This document shows positions 7,746 to 16,064 of a stretch of DNA of 64,000 bases, one piece after another; position 1 is the stretch's first letter, and every line of letters starts with the position of its first letter. This stretch comes from Ruegeria sp. HKCCD8929 (GTDB lineage: Bacteria; Pseudomonadota; Alphaproteobacteria; Rhodobacterales; Rhodobacteraceae), in contig NZ_WPZY01000004.1 of the NCBI RefSeq assembly GCF_013031405.1, positions 124,001 to 188,000 on the forward strand, read 5' to 3'. Under the pieces are notes generated by a model that was not told the origin of the DNA, made no database searches, and saw nothing but the letters and a program-made list of their open reading frames with translations. A program made the position numbers and the translations under genes.

Positions 7746-8777
7746 ATGGCGACACAGCCGGTCGAAGGCGCCGCATTACGGCAGCTTATTAACCTAGCAA
7801 AGAAGCAGAGCCTGAATTTCGCCTTTTGCCCCGGCGCCAAAAAGGACGACATCCTGCTGATCGACCGCCGCAAGGCACCTGCGGCCCTCGGCAAGGACGC
7901 AAAAAAGCAGAGCACCACACCGAAACTCGCCTACGGCACGCTCAGCGCCGACGGCAATGTTGTCAAACTGGTCTGTGAGAGCGAACTGCCCAATCTCACC
8001 AAGCAGATCCGGAAATACCTCAAATCCAGTTCAATCAGCGCCAAGGTTCAGGTCGTGGGCGCCGATGGTTCGGTTCTGGAAGAGGATGCCGATCCGGACG
8101 AGGAGCAACCCCAGACCGAAACCGCACCCGCCCCGGAATCCCCTGCGCCGGGTGCAGACAAAGAGGCCAAGGCGCAGGCGCTGCAACGGTTGAAAGAAGT
8201 GGTGATGCGCGCCGCCAAGGTTGGCCCCGAGGCGCAAAAGCTGGCCGCGAACGCTGCCAAGGCGATCTCGGCGCAGGTCAAGTCGGGCGACCTGGGCGCC
8301 GCCGATCAGGCGCTGACCTCGCTTACCCAACAGATCGCAGCGCTGGCCGATGCGCCCCCGACGCCGGAACCGAAACCGGAAACGCCCGCGCCTTCACTGG
8401 ACCGCGTGCGCAAGGATTGGGCCGCAGCCCGCAAGACGGCCGCGCAGGACATGCGATCCCTGATCGAAGGGATGCGTGCAGCCGCCAAGGACACGCCGGA
8501 ACTGGCGCAGGCTCCGGCCCGCATTGCCCGGCTGGCGCAGCCGCTGAAACGTCTCGACACAAAGCTCGACACGCTGCTGGACCAACTGGGCAAAACGGAA
8601 AACCCCGCCGAGCGCAAGAAACTCAGCGCCGCAGCGCGTAAGCAGATCCGCGACCATATGGCAATCATGAACTCCGATTTCTTCATGACCGTGGACCAAA
8701 ACGGCTTTGCCCCCACCCGCATCCGCTCGACGGTGTCCAGGGCGCTGCGGCAGGTCAACGAGGCACTCAAGGCATAA
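7746..8777 (+). CDS. unrecognised Ala-rich coiled-coil protein beside the T6SS
   Basis: I do not recognise this 343-residue protein. Residues 1-110 look like a small folded domain (it contains LNFAFCPGAKKDDILLIDRR). A Pro/Glu/Thr-rich linker follows at about 113-140, then two long Ala/Lys/Gln-rich helical stretches at about 142-205 and 220-340 with coiled-coil character. There is no signal peptide or membrane segment, so it is probably cytoplasmic. It diverges from tssA and leads a plus-strand run ending at 12224. A T6SS-linked regulator, adaptor or effector-related role is possible but unsupported by motifs. Confidence 0.75.
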   Translation: MATQPVEGAALRQLINLAKKQSLNFAFCPGAKKDDILLIDRRKAPAALGKDAKKQSTTPKLAYGTLSADGNVVKLVCESELPNLTKQIRKYLKSSSISAKVQVVGADGSVLEEDADPDEEQPQTETAPAPESPAPGADKEAKAQALQRLKEVVMRAAKVGPEAQKLAANAAKAISAQVKSGDLGAADQALTSLTQQIAALADAPPTPEPKPETPAPSLDRVRKDWAAARKTAAQDMRSLIEGMRAAAKDTPELAQAPARIARLAQPLKRLDTKLDTLLDQLGKTENPAERKKLSAAARKQIRDHMAIMNSDFFMTVDQNGFAPTRIRSTVSRALRQVNEALKA

Positions 8778-8803
8778 CGGGACAGCGATCAGGGGAGGAT
8801 CGG

Positions 8804-9223
8804 ATGATCGGAAAAATTCTTAGCGGCGCAGCGCTGGCGGCAGCGCTGGCAACCGGTGCGCTGGCCGAAGATGGCAAGCTGTCCATCGAGTTGAACAAGT
8901 TCGAGGCCGCGGATGCGGGCGGCTGCCGCGCCTTCTTTCTGTTCCGCAACCAGACCGACAACAGCTTCGAACAGTTCGAGATGTCGCTGGCAATCCTGGA
9001 CACCAACGGGGTGATCGACCGGCTGCTTTCGATTGACGCCGCGCCCCTGCCGGTTCAGCGGACCGTGCTGAAGCTGTTCGAGATCCCGGAGATCGGCTGT
9101 GGCGACATCTCGGAGATTCTGCTGCACGACCTGCCCGCCTGCAAACCGCAGAACGCCGAGCCGATGGATTGCTTCCCGGTGCTGGCCCTGTCCAGCAAAA
9201 CCCCCGCAGCGCTGGCCAAATAA
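8804..9223 (+). CDS. exported protein of unknown function
   Basis: This 139-residue protein begins with a clear signal peptide (MIGKILSGAALAAALATGALA, cleavage after ALA near residue 21). The mature part is about 118 residues with four Cys, which suggests disulfides in the periplasm. A segment AFFLFRNQTDNSFEQFEMSL resembles beta-sandwich accessory domains, but I cannot name a family. The start is fixed by GGGGAGG seven bases upstream. It ends three bases before the ExbB-like gene, so it is probably a periplasmic partner of that channel. Confidence 0.72.
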   Translation: MIGKILSGAALAAALATGALAEDGKLSIELNKFEAADAGGCRAFFLFRNQTDNSFEQFEMSLAILDTNGVIDRLLSIDAAPLPVQRTVLKLFEIPEIGCGDISEILLHDLPACKPQNAEPMDCFPVLALSSKTPAALAK

Positions 9224-9226
9224 GCC

Positions 9227-9847
9227 ATGCCTGGGTTCGAGAATCTGGGCACCGGCGGGCCGATCATCGCGGTTCTGGCCGTGCTGTCCCTGCTGTCGCT
9301 GACGCTGATCGTGGTCAAGGCCATCCAGCTTTGGCCTGCGCGTTCGGGCGGTGCCCTGCGCGACGGAGCGCTGGCGCAATGGGCCGAGGGCGAGCGCGCC
9401 CCGGCGCAGGCGGCGGTGGCAAACGGCAAGGCGCCTGCGGACCGGGTCTGCGCCTATGCGATGCAGGCGCTGATCGACGGCTTCAAAGGCCCGGCGCTGA
9501 TGGCCGAGCTGACCCGGCGCGGCAATGAAGAGTTCGCCGCCATGAACACCTGGATCCGCGTGCTGGAGCTGATCGCGATGATCTCGCCGCTGCTGGGCCT
9601 TCTGGGCACCGTCACTGGCATGATCCAGTCGTTTCAGGAACTGGAACTGGCGCAGGGCTCGGCCAACGCGTCCGTTCTGGCAGGCGGGATCTGGCAGGCG
9701 CTGCTGACCACCGCCGCCGGTCTGCTGGTCGCGATCCCCGCCGCCGTCGGTGCCGCGCTGCTAGCAGGCCGCGCCGAAGCCGGGGCGCAGGCGATCGAGA
9801 ACGCCGTGGGCCGCCTGATGCTGATCGAGGAGCGCGGCGCGCATTAG
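9227..9847 (+). CDS. MotA/TolQ/ExbB-family proton-channel protein
   Basis: This 206-residue membrane protein has the ExbB/TolQ layout. One N-terminal membrane helix (about residues 10-32) is followed by a cytoplasmic region, then two C-terminal helices. The conserved core is [27 protein letters not shown] at about residues 114-140, followed by [20 protein letters not shown]. With ExbD-type partners it uses the proton-motive force to drive a periplasmic protein. It is followed by two exbD-like genes and a TonB-like gene, so it looks like a dedicated energising unit rather than the housekeeping Tol system. Confidence 0.88.
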   Translation: MPGFENLGTGGPIIAVLAVLSLLSLTLIVVKAIQLWPARSGGALRDGALAQWAEGERAPAQAAVANGKAPADRVCAYAMQALIDGFKGPALMAELTRRGNEEFAAMNTWIRVLELIAMISPLLGLLGTVTGMIQSFQELELAQGSANASVLAGGIWQALLTTAAGLLVAIPAAVGAALLAGRAEAGAQAIENAVGRLMLIEERGAH

Positions 9848-9859
9848 GGAGGCACCTTC

Positions 9860-10291
9860 ATGGCCAGCGACCTGAGCCTGACCCGCCGCCGCCCGGCCCG
9901 AGCGCCGATCTCGCTGGTGCCGATGATCGACGTGATGCTGATCCTGCTGGTGTTCTTCATGGTCACCTCGACCTATCTGAACCTCGACATGATCCCTGCC
10001 GTGTCCCAATCCGACCGCCCCGCCCCGGCGCAGACGGCCTCGGCCCCGTCGGGCGGAGCGCTGCTGATCCGGTTGGGCGCGGACGGCGTGCCCACGGTAC
10101 GCGGACGCGGGCAAACGCCCGAGGCGTTGCGGGCACTCCTGCGCGACCGGCTGGCGAGTGATCCCAGCGCACAGGTGATCATCCTGCCCACCGGCGGCGC
10201 CAAGATGCAGGCGTTGGTTTCCGTCATGGATCTGGTCACCGGCGCGGGCGTACAGCAGATGCGCGTGGTGCGGCTGGAGGCGCGGCCATGA
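9860..10291 (+). CDS. ExbD/TolR-family protein 1
   Basis: This 143-residue ExbD/TolR homologue has a short basic cytoplasmic N-terminus and one membrane helix (ISLVPMIDVMLILLVFFMVT, about residues 15-34). The helix carries the conserved Asp that shuttles protons at the ExbB interface. A periplasmic domain of about 100 residues follows and contains the usual LRDRLASDPSAQVIILP-type strand. The gene lies 12 bases after the ExbB-like gene and overlaps the next exbD by four bases (ATGA). Confidence 0.88.
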   Translation: MASDLSLTRRRPARAPISLVPMIDVMLILLVFFMVTSTYLNLDMIPAVSQSDRPAPAQTASAPSGGALLIRLGADGVPTVRGRGQTPEALRALLRDRLASDPSAQVIILPTGGAKMQALVSVMDLVTGAGVQQMRVVRLEARP

Positions 10292-10698
10292 GGATCACCC
10301 GACCAACCGAGCGTACCCGGCACGAGACCATTATCGCCCTGATCGACGTCGTGTTCTTTCTTCTGGTCTTCTTCATGCTGATCGGCCGAATGGACGCCAC
10401 CGCCCCCTTTGACGTGACCCCGCCAACCGCCGCCACAGGCGCAGACATGCCCGCAGGCGGCATGACGCTCTCGGTCGGCGCCACAGGCGAACTAGCGCTG
10501 GACGGGATCGTGCTGTCCGCCGAAGACGCCGCCGCCCGGGTCGCGGACATGCTGACCGGGCAGCCCGACCTGCTGGTACGGATCAACGCCCATCGCGAGG
10601 CCACCCTGCGCGAGGTGCTGCCGCTGGTCACCCGGTTCGAGGGCTTGGGCGCGCGCGAGATGGTGCTGGTCGTCACCCCGCCCGGTCCGGTGCGGTGA
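10288..10698 (+). CDS. ExbD/TolR-family protein 2
   Basis: This second ExbD-like protein (136 residues) has the membrane helix IIALIDVVFFLLVFFMLIG and its conserved Asp near residue 20, then a periplasmic domain. Two different ExbD proteins per operon suggest a hetero-dimeric ExbD plug in the ExbB pentamer. It overlaps the preceding gene by four bases and the following GTG-started gene by four bases, so all are translationally coupled. Confidence 0.87.
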   Translation: MRITRPTERTRHETIIALIDVVFFLLVFFMLIGRMDATAPFDVTPPTAATGADMPAGGMTLSVGATGELALDGIVLSAEDAAARVADMLTGQPDLLVRINAHREATLREVLPLVTRFEGLGAREMVLVVTPPGPVR

Positions 10699-12224
10699 GC
10701 CGCGCGCCACTCATATGGGGCGCGGGACTGGCCAGCTCTGTCGCGGCGCATGCCGGGTTGGCCGCGGTCCTGCTCTGGGCCGTCGAACCGCAACCGGTGA
10801 CGGAACAGCCGGTGCCCGAGACGCAGATGCAACTGTCGGCCTACCAGGTCGAACGCTCACAAGCCGCCGAGGCCGAGCCGCAAAGCGAGGCGGCCCAAAG
10901 CGCTGACGCCAGCGGGGCGCGACTGGATCAGGGCGCGATCCCGCAGTCGCAGGCGCAACCTCTGTCCCCGGCGGTACAAGCGATGGCTGCCGTGCCGGCG
11001 ACTGGGGCCGAACTGGCGGCTGCCAACCCAGCCGGAGAGCGGACGGAGCAGGCTGTGTTGAACGCAGTCAATCTCGCGCCTGCCGAGCAACCCGCCGCGG
11101 TCTTGGCCGCCGTGGAGCAGCGGCCGGAACCCGCCAACGCGGCTCCGTTATCCGCCATCTCCCTGGTGGCTGCGCAACAGCCTGCGGATCGGCTGGCAGC
11201 CGTGGAACAACGCCCGCAACTGGCCGTCGCCGCTCAAGTGACGGCCGTCAGCCTGACGGTCGCGGCTCCGGTTGCTGCCGCCGTCGACACCACCGCAGCG
11301 GCCGAGCGTGCCAACCGCATCGACCCGGCCCCGCCGCCAGCGGATGCCATAGCCCCGGCGCAGGCGCAGCCGGTTGCCCTGACCACCGCCGAGCCGGAGG
11401 TCACCCGCGCCAAGGCGGCGCTGGCCTTTGACACCGGCGACGGCCCCATCGACCCGGTCTCGTTGGCCGCGTTCCAGAGCTTCATGGCGCCCAAAGATGC
11501 CGGACAGGCCGCCGCCGAGCTGCGCGATGGTATTGAAGGACTTCTGGATCAGGTCCCCTGCTCGCGCCTGCAGGTGCAGTTCCGGCCCGAGGACAACACG
11601 CTGGAACTGGTCGGCCACATCCCGGAAACCGGCCTGCGCGCACCGGTGCTGGCCGCGTTGCAGGCGCAGATGGGAGCGAATATCAGTGTGGCCGACAACC
11701 TGCTGGTACTGCCGCGCCCGCAATGCGGCGCGCTCAGCGGCATCGCGGGTGTCGGGCTGCCGCAATCCACCGACCAAATCACCAACCCGCTGCTGCTGGG
11801 CGAGGACGTGCATGCGCGCGAGTTTCGCTACACCAGAGGTCAACAGCTGATCCTGGACCTGACCGCGCCGGATTACGACGCCTATGTTTATGTTGATTAT
11901 TTCGACGCCGATGGGCAGGTGATCCACCTCAGCCCCAATGACAGCGTGGCGCTGGACCTGACGCCCGCGAAATCAGCACTGAAAGTGGGGGCCGAACAGC
12001 CCGGCGATCCGGGGCTCTACATCACCATCGGGCCACCTTACGGGCAGGAGATCGCGGTGGCCTTTGCCGCCTCGGAACCGCTTTACGATGGCCTTAGGCC
12101 CCTGATCGAGCCCGCCGCGCCGTATCTGGAATACCTGACAACTCAGGTCACGGCGGCCCGCGCTGCCAATCCGGATTTCAAGGGCGAGTGGGTCTATTTC
12201 TTCGTCTCGACTGCCGCGCGCTGA
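10695..12224 (+). CDS. TonB-like anchored protein with DUF4384-like region
   Basis: The 509-residue protein starts at a GTG that overlaps the previous stop. It has one N-terminal membrane helix (about residues 8-27) and then a long Ala/Pro/Gln/Glu-rich periplasmic stretch (about 30-250), as in TonB- or TolA-type transducers. A small BON-like region follows (about 278-345), then a segment resembling DUF4384 (about 375-470; YTRGQQLILDLTAPDYDAYV). DUF4384 often accompanies caspase-like peptidases, and one is encoded convergently next door. The linker contains the repeat LAAVEQRP twice. A link between proton-driven ExbB/ExbD motion and an envelope target is inferred. Confidence 0.75.
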   Translation: MSRAPLIWGAGLASSVAAHAGLAAVLLWAVEPQPVTEQPVPETQMQLSAYQVERSQAAEAEPQSEAAQSADASGARLDQGAIPQSQAQPLSPAVQAMAAVPATGAELAAANPAGERTEQAVLNAVNLAPAEQPAAVLAAVEQRPEPANAAPLSAISLVAAQQPADRLAAVEQRPQLAVAAQVTAVSLTVAAPVAAAVDTTAAAERANRIDPAPPPADAIAPAQAQPVALTTAEPEVTRAKAALAFDTGDGPIDPVSLAAFQSFMAPKDAGQAAAELRDGIEGLLDQVPCSRLQVQFRPEDNTLELVGHIPETGLRAPVLAALQAQMGANISVADNLLVLPRPQCGALSGIAGVGLPQSTDQITNPLLLGEDVHAREFRYTRGQQLILDLTAPDYDAYVYVDYFDADGQVIHLSPNDSVALDLTPAKSALKVGAEQPGDPGLYITIGPPYGQEIAVAFAASEPLYDGLRPLIEPAAPYLEYLTTQVTAARAANPDFKGEWVYFFVSTAAR

Positions 12225-12231
12225 CTGCCCG

Positions 12232-13695
12232 TCAGGACTGGCACCCGCCCATCGCCCAGCGCCGCAGGTTCAGCTTGAGCCCGCCGCCATAGGGATGCTC
12301 CTTGGCGATGTTGCCCGCTGCCGGGTGGTCCACATAGGTATTGGCCTGCGTGCACAATGTGTCGGGGGTCCATTGGTGACAGTTTGAGCACTGTTGGTCT
12401 TTCCACAGCGCCTCGGGCAGCCCTTCGATCGGCGGGAATTGCGGCGACCCCTTGATCAGATCGCTGATCGTCTTACCCTGCACATGGGTGTTGCCGAAGG
12501 TCAGGCGGGAATTCAGCGTCACGACTTCATCGCTGCCCGGGGCGGCAGGCTGCGCCTCGGCCTTGCGGGTGATGGTTTTGGCGGCTTGTTCCAGTGCAGC
12601 CACACGCTCGGTCGCCTGGTCAGAGAATGCACCCTGCGGATAGGCCTGCAAGTAGGTCTGATAGGCGTGCAGCGTGTCATCATCGGCCGCCAGATCGAAC
12701 ATCAGCCGTTCCTCATCGGTGATCTTTGGCTTTTGCGCGACCTCGGCGGATTGCGACTCGGGGCTGACGGACGGCGCACTGCCAAAGGATTCGGCCATCA
12801 CCACCTGCAGCAGATCGCGCGCCGCCGGAGCGAACTCGCTGTCGGGATAGGCCCGCAGGAACAGCATGATCTGCACCGCATCGCGGGCCTCGGACACGGT
12901 CTGCCACGCCGAGGTCTCGGTTTCGAAGTCCTGAATCGGCGTCTGTTGCGGCGCAAACGAGAAATCCCGCGTCAGCGAGGATGTGTCCCACGGCGTTTGC
13001 TGGCCCCGTGTGGTGTTCAAAACATCCACCCGCACCTTCTTGAACAGCTGTTCGATGGGCAAGCCGGGCACGGTGATGTGTTCAGCCAGGCTGAGCGTGA
13101 AGGGGCTGTTGCCAGCCTCACCATCCAGCGCGACACCGCCCGGGTCGGTCGCATAGGCCAAAAATGTGCCGGTGGGCGCCTTCATCTCGGCCAGACCATT
13201 GTCATCCATGTCGGCCAAATCCTCGAACGGGTTGTTCCGGCACGCGTCCAGAATGACGATATTCGTCTTGTTTTTGGCCGACGCCATCTGGTGCAGCACC
13301 GAGCGTGCCTCAACCGCCAACAGATCCAGATCCGCCGGATCGGACAGTGAGATATCCACGGGCAGCAGGTAGTTTGAGCCGAATGACTGCACACCATGAC
13401 CGGCATAATAGAAAAGCCCCGCCGCCTCTGACCCCGCCGCCCTCAGATCACGGCCAAACTGCGCAATCGCACGTTTCATCGCGACCTGATCGCTGTCGGT
13501 CAGCTCCGTGACCTCAAAGCCCAGTTCGTTCAGCCTGCGCGAGATCAGGCGGGCATCGTTTGAAGGGTTGTCCAGCGCGGTCACCGACCCATAGGCCGAA
13601 TTGCCGATCACCAACGCGATCCGCGGTTCCGCCAGGACGATCTCGCCCCATACCAGTGCCAACATCACCGTTAGAATTCGATGCAAACGGTTCAC
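12232..13695 (-). CDS. exported caspase-like (C14) protein with C-terminal CxxCH
   Basis: This is a peptidase C14 (caspase/metacaspase-like) protein of 487 residues. It has a signal peptide (about residues 1-22) and the fold opening RIALVIGNSAYG. The catalytic dyad is visible: His100 in YYAGHG and Cys152 in LDACRNNP. After a linker with repeat-like helices (about 270-390) the C-terminus carries CSNCH at 436-440, a c-type-heme-like CxxCH, plus Cys448 and Cys485. The start is GTG with only a weak ribosome site. It converges on the TonB-like gene with a 7-bp gap. Substrate and activity are unknown; heme attachment is only a possibility. Confidence 0.85.
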   Translation of the reverse strand: MNRLHRILTVMLALVWGEIVLAEPRIALVIGNSAYGSVTALDNPSNDARLISRRLNELGFEVTELTDSDQVAMKRAIAQFGRDLRAAGSEAAGLFYYAGHGVQSFGSNYLLPVDISLSDPADLDLLAVEARSVLHQMASAKNKTNIVILDACRNNPFEDLADMDDNGLAEMKAPTGTFLAYATDPGGVALDGEAGNSPFTLSLAEHITVPGLPIEQLFKKVRVDVLNTTRGQQTPWDTSSLTRDFSFAPQQTPIQDFETETSAWQTVSEARDAVQIMLFLRAYPDSEFAPAARDLLQVVMAESFGSAPSVSPESQSAEVAQKPKITDEERLMFDLAADDDTLHAYQTYLQAYPQGAFSDQATERVAALEQAAKTITRKAEAQPAAPGSDEVVTLNSRLTFGNTHVQGKTISDLIKGSPQFPPIEGLPEALWKDQQCSNCHQWTPDTLCTQANTYVDHPAAGNIAKEHPYGGGLKLNLRRWAMGGCQS

Positions 13696-13912
13696 TGCTT
13701 GTCTTTAACCCCGATCCTTGATCCGACACATACGCCGGCATCTCGTAGCGACACCTTGTACGAAACCACAAGACGCATGTCTGTGATCACGGTAACAGAT
13801 GCGCCAGCGTATATGACGTACATGTCATCAGGAAAACACCGCATTTTTGGCTTTCTTGTGGCCAAGACCTGACATACTCCGAATTTAAGCGAAATAACGG
13901 GAGGCCGCGCAG

Positions 13913-14968
13913 ATGTTCAGGACGACTTTTTTGGGATCAGCCATCGCAATGGGTATGGCGTTGCTGGGTGCGAGTGCCTGGGCACAGAGTGCCGACCCGT
14001 TTGAGCATGGCTGGAAGCTGGACGCCGAATCATCCGAGTTGCAGTTCCTATCGGTCAAGAAGAACTCGGTCGCCGAGCTAAGCGGTTTTGCCACCTTTTC
14101 CGGTGTGATCAATGAAAACGGCGCCGCCGAGATCCGGGTTCAGATGGATTCGGTGGACACCAAGATCGACCTGCGCAACGTGCGGATGCGGTTCCTGTTT
14201 TTTGAGACCTTCAAGTTCCCCGAGGCGGTCATCACCGCGCAATTGCCCGCAGATCAGCTGACCGATCTGCACGTGTCCCGGCACAAGATCATCGACTTGC
14301 CCTATCGGCTGGAGCTGCATGGGCTGACGCAGGAACGCACGGCCAAGGTGGCGATCACATTGGTGGACAATGACCGTGTGGCCGTGGCCAACGCCGCACC
14401 CATCGCCATCGCTTTGCCGGACTTCGGCCTGGAAGAAGGCCGGGGCAAGCTGGAAGAGGCGGCCTCGGTCGATATTCTGCCGTTTGGGTTCGTCAGCTTT
14501 GGGCTCGTCTTCGACCGCGCCCAGCCCGGTACGCCGCCGCAGCTGGAACTGGTGGCCGCAACCCCGGGGGCCGCAGCGCTTGAGACCAAGGGCGATCTGG
14601 ATCGCGAAGCATGCGAAGGCCGGATGGAGATTCTGTCGCGCACCGGCAATATCTATTTCCGCTCTGGCAGTGCCCGGCTGAGTCAGGATTCGATCCCGTT
14701 GCTGACCAATCTGCACGACATCGTGCGGCGCTGCCCGAGCCTGCGGATCGAGATTGGCGGGCACACGGATAGCGACGGCTCGGACGCGGCGAACCGGGCG
14801 CTCAGCGAGCGTCGGGCACAAGCGGTAAACGACTATCTGGTTGGACAGGGCATCGCGCGCGAGCGGCTGGTAACCGTCGGCTATGGCGAAACCCGGCCCG
14901 TTACGTCCAACGACACCGCTGACGGCAAACGCCGCAACCGCCGTATCGAATTCGTGCCGATCCAATGA
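13913..14968 (+). CDS. YceI-like domain fused to OmpA peptidoglycan-binding domain
   Basis: The 351-residue protein has a signal peptide (cleavage near AWA, residue 24). A YceI-like lipocalin-type domain spans about residues 30-205; its WKLDAESSELQFLSVKKNSV and VSRHKIIDLPYRLELHGLT segments are typical. An OmpA-family domain fills about 235-351, with IYFRSGSARLSQDS, GGHTDSDGSDAANRALSERRA and GETRPVTSNDTADGKRRNRR. The OmpA part should bind peptidoglycan; YceI domains bind amphiphilic molecules such as isoprenoids. It diverges from the caspase-like gene across a 217-bp intergenic region. This fusion is an unusual architecture. Confidence 0.85.
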   Translation: MFRTTFLGSAIAMGMALLGASAWAQSADPFEHGWKLDAESSELQFLSVKKNSVAELSGFATFSGVINENGAAEIRVQMDSVDTKIDLRNVRMRFLFFETFKFPEAVITAQLPADQLTDLHVSRHKIIDLPYRLELHGLTQERTAKVAITLVDNDRVAVANAAPIAIALPDFGLEEGRGKLEEAASVDILPFGFVSFGLVFDRAQPGTPPQLELVAATPGAAALETKGDLDREACEGRMEILSRTGNIYFRSGSARLSQDSIPLLTNLHDIVRRCPSLRIEIGGHTDSDGSDAANRALSERRAQAVNDYLVGQGIARERLVTVGYGETRPVTSNDTADGKRRNRRIEFVPIQ

Positions 14969-15065
14969 TGCAAGGTGCCAAGGCGGCTCATGCTGCCTTG
15001 GCACTCCCGGTGTAGTCCGGATTCCCGCGCAGACACTCTTGCCGCCAGATCGTTGGTTTGGATAG

Positions 15066-16004
15066 ATGTCGCCTATGCGAGATATCTGGAAACTGCTGCA
15101 CTCACCGCGCAACCTGATCATTTTCGAGGCGGCGGCCCGGTCGAAATCCTTCACGCGCGCGGCGGAAGAATTGAGCATCCAGCAACCCTCGGTCAGCGCG
15201 GCGATCAAGCAGCTTGAGTCGGCGCTCGGCGTGCATCTCTTCGTTCGGCGTCATCGCAGCGTGACCCTGACCGAAGCGGGGCAGAGACTGTTTGCAACGG
15301 CCTCGCGCGCGCTGAACGATATCGAACACTGTGCCGCCGAGATCAGGCACACACCGAAGGATCGGCATGTCACGCTCAACTCTTCAACGGCGTTTTCCTA
15401 TTACTGGATGATGCCGCGGGTTCACGACCTGCGCCAGAAACACCCCGATATCGACCTGCGCATGCAGATCAGCGATCGCGAGCCGGATCTGGACGAAGAA
15501 AACATCAGCCTTGCCATTCGTCTGGGCGATGGCAACTGGCCCGGTTATGACGCGGCTTTGATCGCGAATGAGGTGATTTATCCCGTCGCCAGCCCGCAGG
15601 TCATGCACAGCGCGCGCAATCTACGCTCGGTTCCCAATCTGCTGCACGAACGCCTGATCCATCTTGAGGAACCCATTCGCGCCCGCCCCAGCTGGCGCCA
15701 GTGGTTCGAACATCACGGGATCACCAATTCCGAAGTCTCCGCCGGCCTCAAACTGAACGACTATGCGCTGGTGCTGCAGGCGGCAATGAATGGAGAAGGA
15801 TTCTCATTCGGCTGGCACCACGTCGTGCGCAACCTAATCGCCAACGGTCAGTTAGGGGCGCGAAAGGAATGGGCCTGGCGGACCGGCAAGGGGTTCTACC
15901 TAGTCTGGTCTAAGACCCGGGTGCTGTCCGAAGACGCGGTCAGCGTGCGTGAATGGGTGCTGGATCAGGCCCGAACGGATCGCGAGACCGACGATTTCAT
16001 GTGA
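15066..16004 (+). CDS. LysR-family transcriptional regulator (GcvA-like)
   Basis: This 312-residue LysR-type regulator has an N-terminal winged helix-turn-helix (about residues 12-70; FTRAAEELSIQQPSVSAAIKQLE) and a substrate-binding domain of the GcvA type (about 95-300; FSYYWMMPRVHDLRQKHPDIDLRM). The MSPMRD start at 15066 has an alternative ATG nine bases later. A strong terminator follows at 16032. The target is not clear: the next genes on the same strand are for gentisate degradation but lie 0.9 kb away, and the YceI-OmpA gene is just upstream. Confidence 0.9.
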   Translation: MSPMRDIWKLLHSPRNLIIFEAAARSKSFTRAAEELSIQQPSVSAAIKQLESALGVHLFVRRHRSVTLTEAGQRLFATASRALNDIEHCAAEIRHTPKDRHVTLNSSTAFSYYWMMPRVHDLRQKHPDIDLRMQISDREPDLDEENISLAIRLGDGNWPGYDAALIANEVIYPVASPQVMHSARNLRSVPNLLHERLIHLEEPIRARPSWRQWFEHHGITNSEVSAGLKLNDYALVLQAAMNGEGFSFGWHHVVRNLIANGQLGARKEWAWRTGKGFYLVWSKTRVLSEDAVSVREWVLDQARTDRETDDFM

Positions 16005-16031
16005 TCGTGATCAGTTTTGGGTAGGGTTAGC

Positions 16032-16064
16032 CCCGCCGGAGAGGAGGGGGTTCTCTCCGGCGGG
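16032..16064 (+). terminator. terminator hairpin after the LysR gene
   Basis: CCCGCCGGAGAG (16032-16043) pairs perfectly with CTCTCCGGCGGG (16053-16064) across a 9-base loop. It begins 28 bases after the LysR stop codon. No T run follows, but a 12-bp GC-rich stem is strong. A weaker second stem (CCAGGC at 16069 with GCCTGG at 16091) follows. Confidence 0.75.

Noticed and set aside
9227..13695. Zorya-type phage defence (ZorA/ZorB) because of the proton-channel pair and a protease
   Set aside because: The proteins are ExbB/ExbD-like without the long ZorA tail or the ZorB OmpA-type domain, no helicase is present, and the caspase-like protein is exported.
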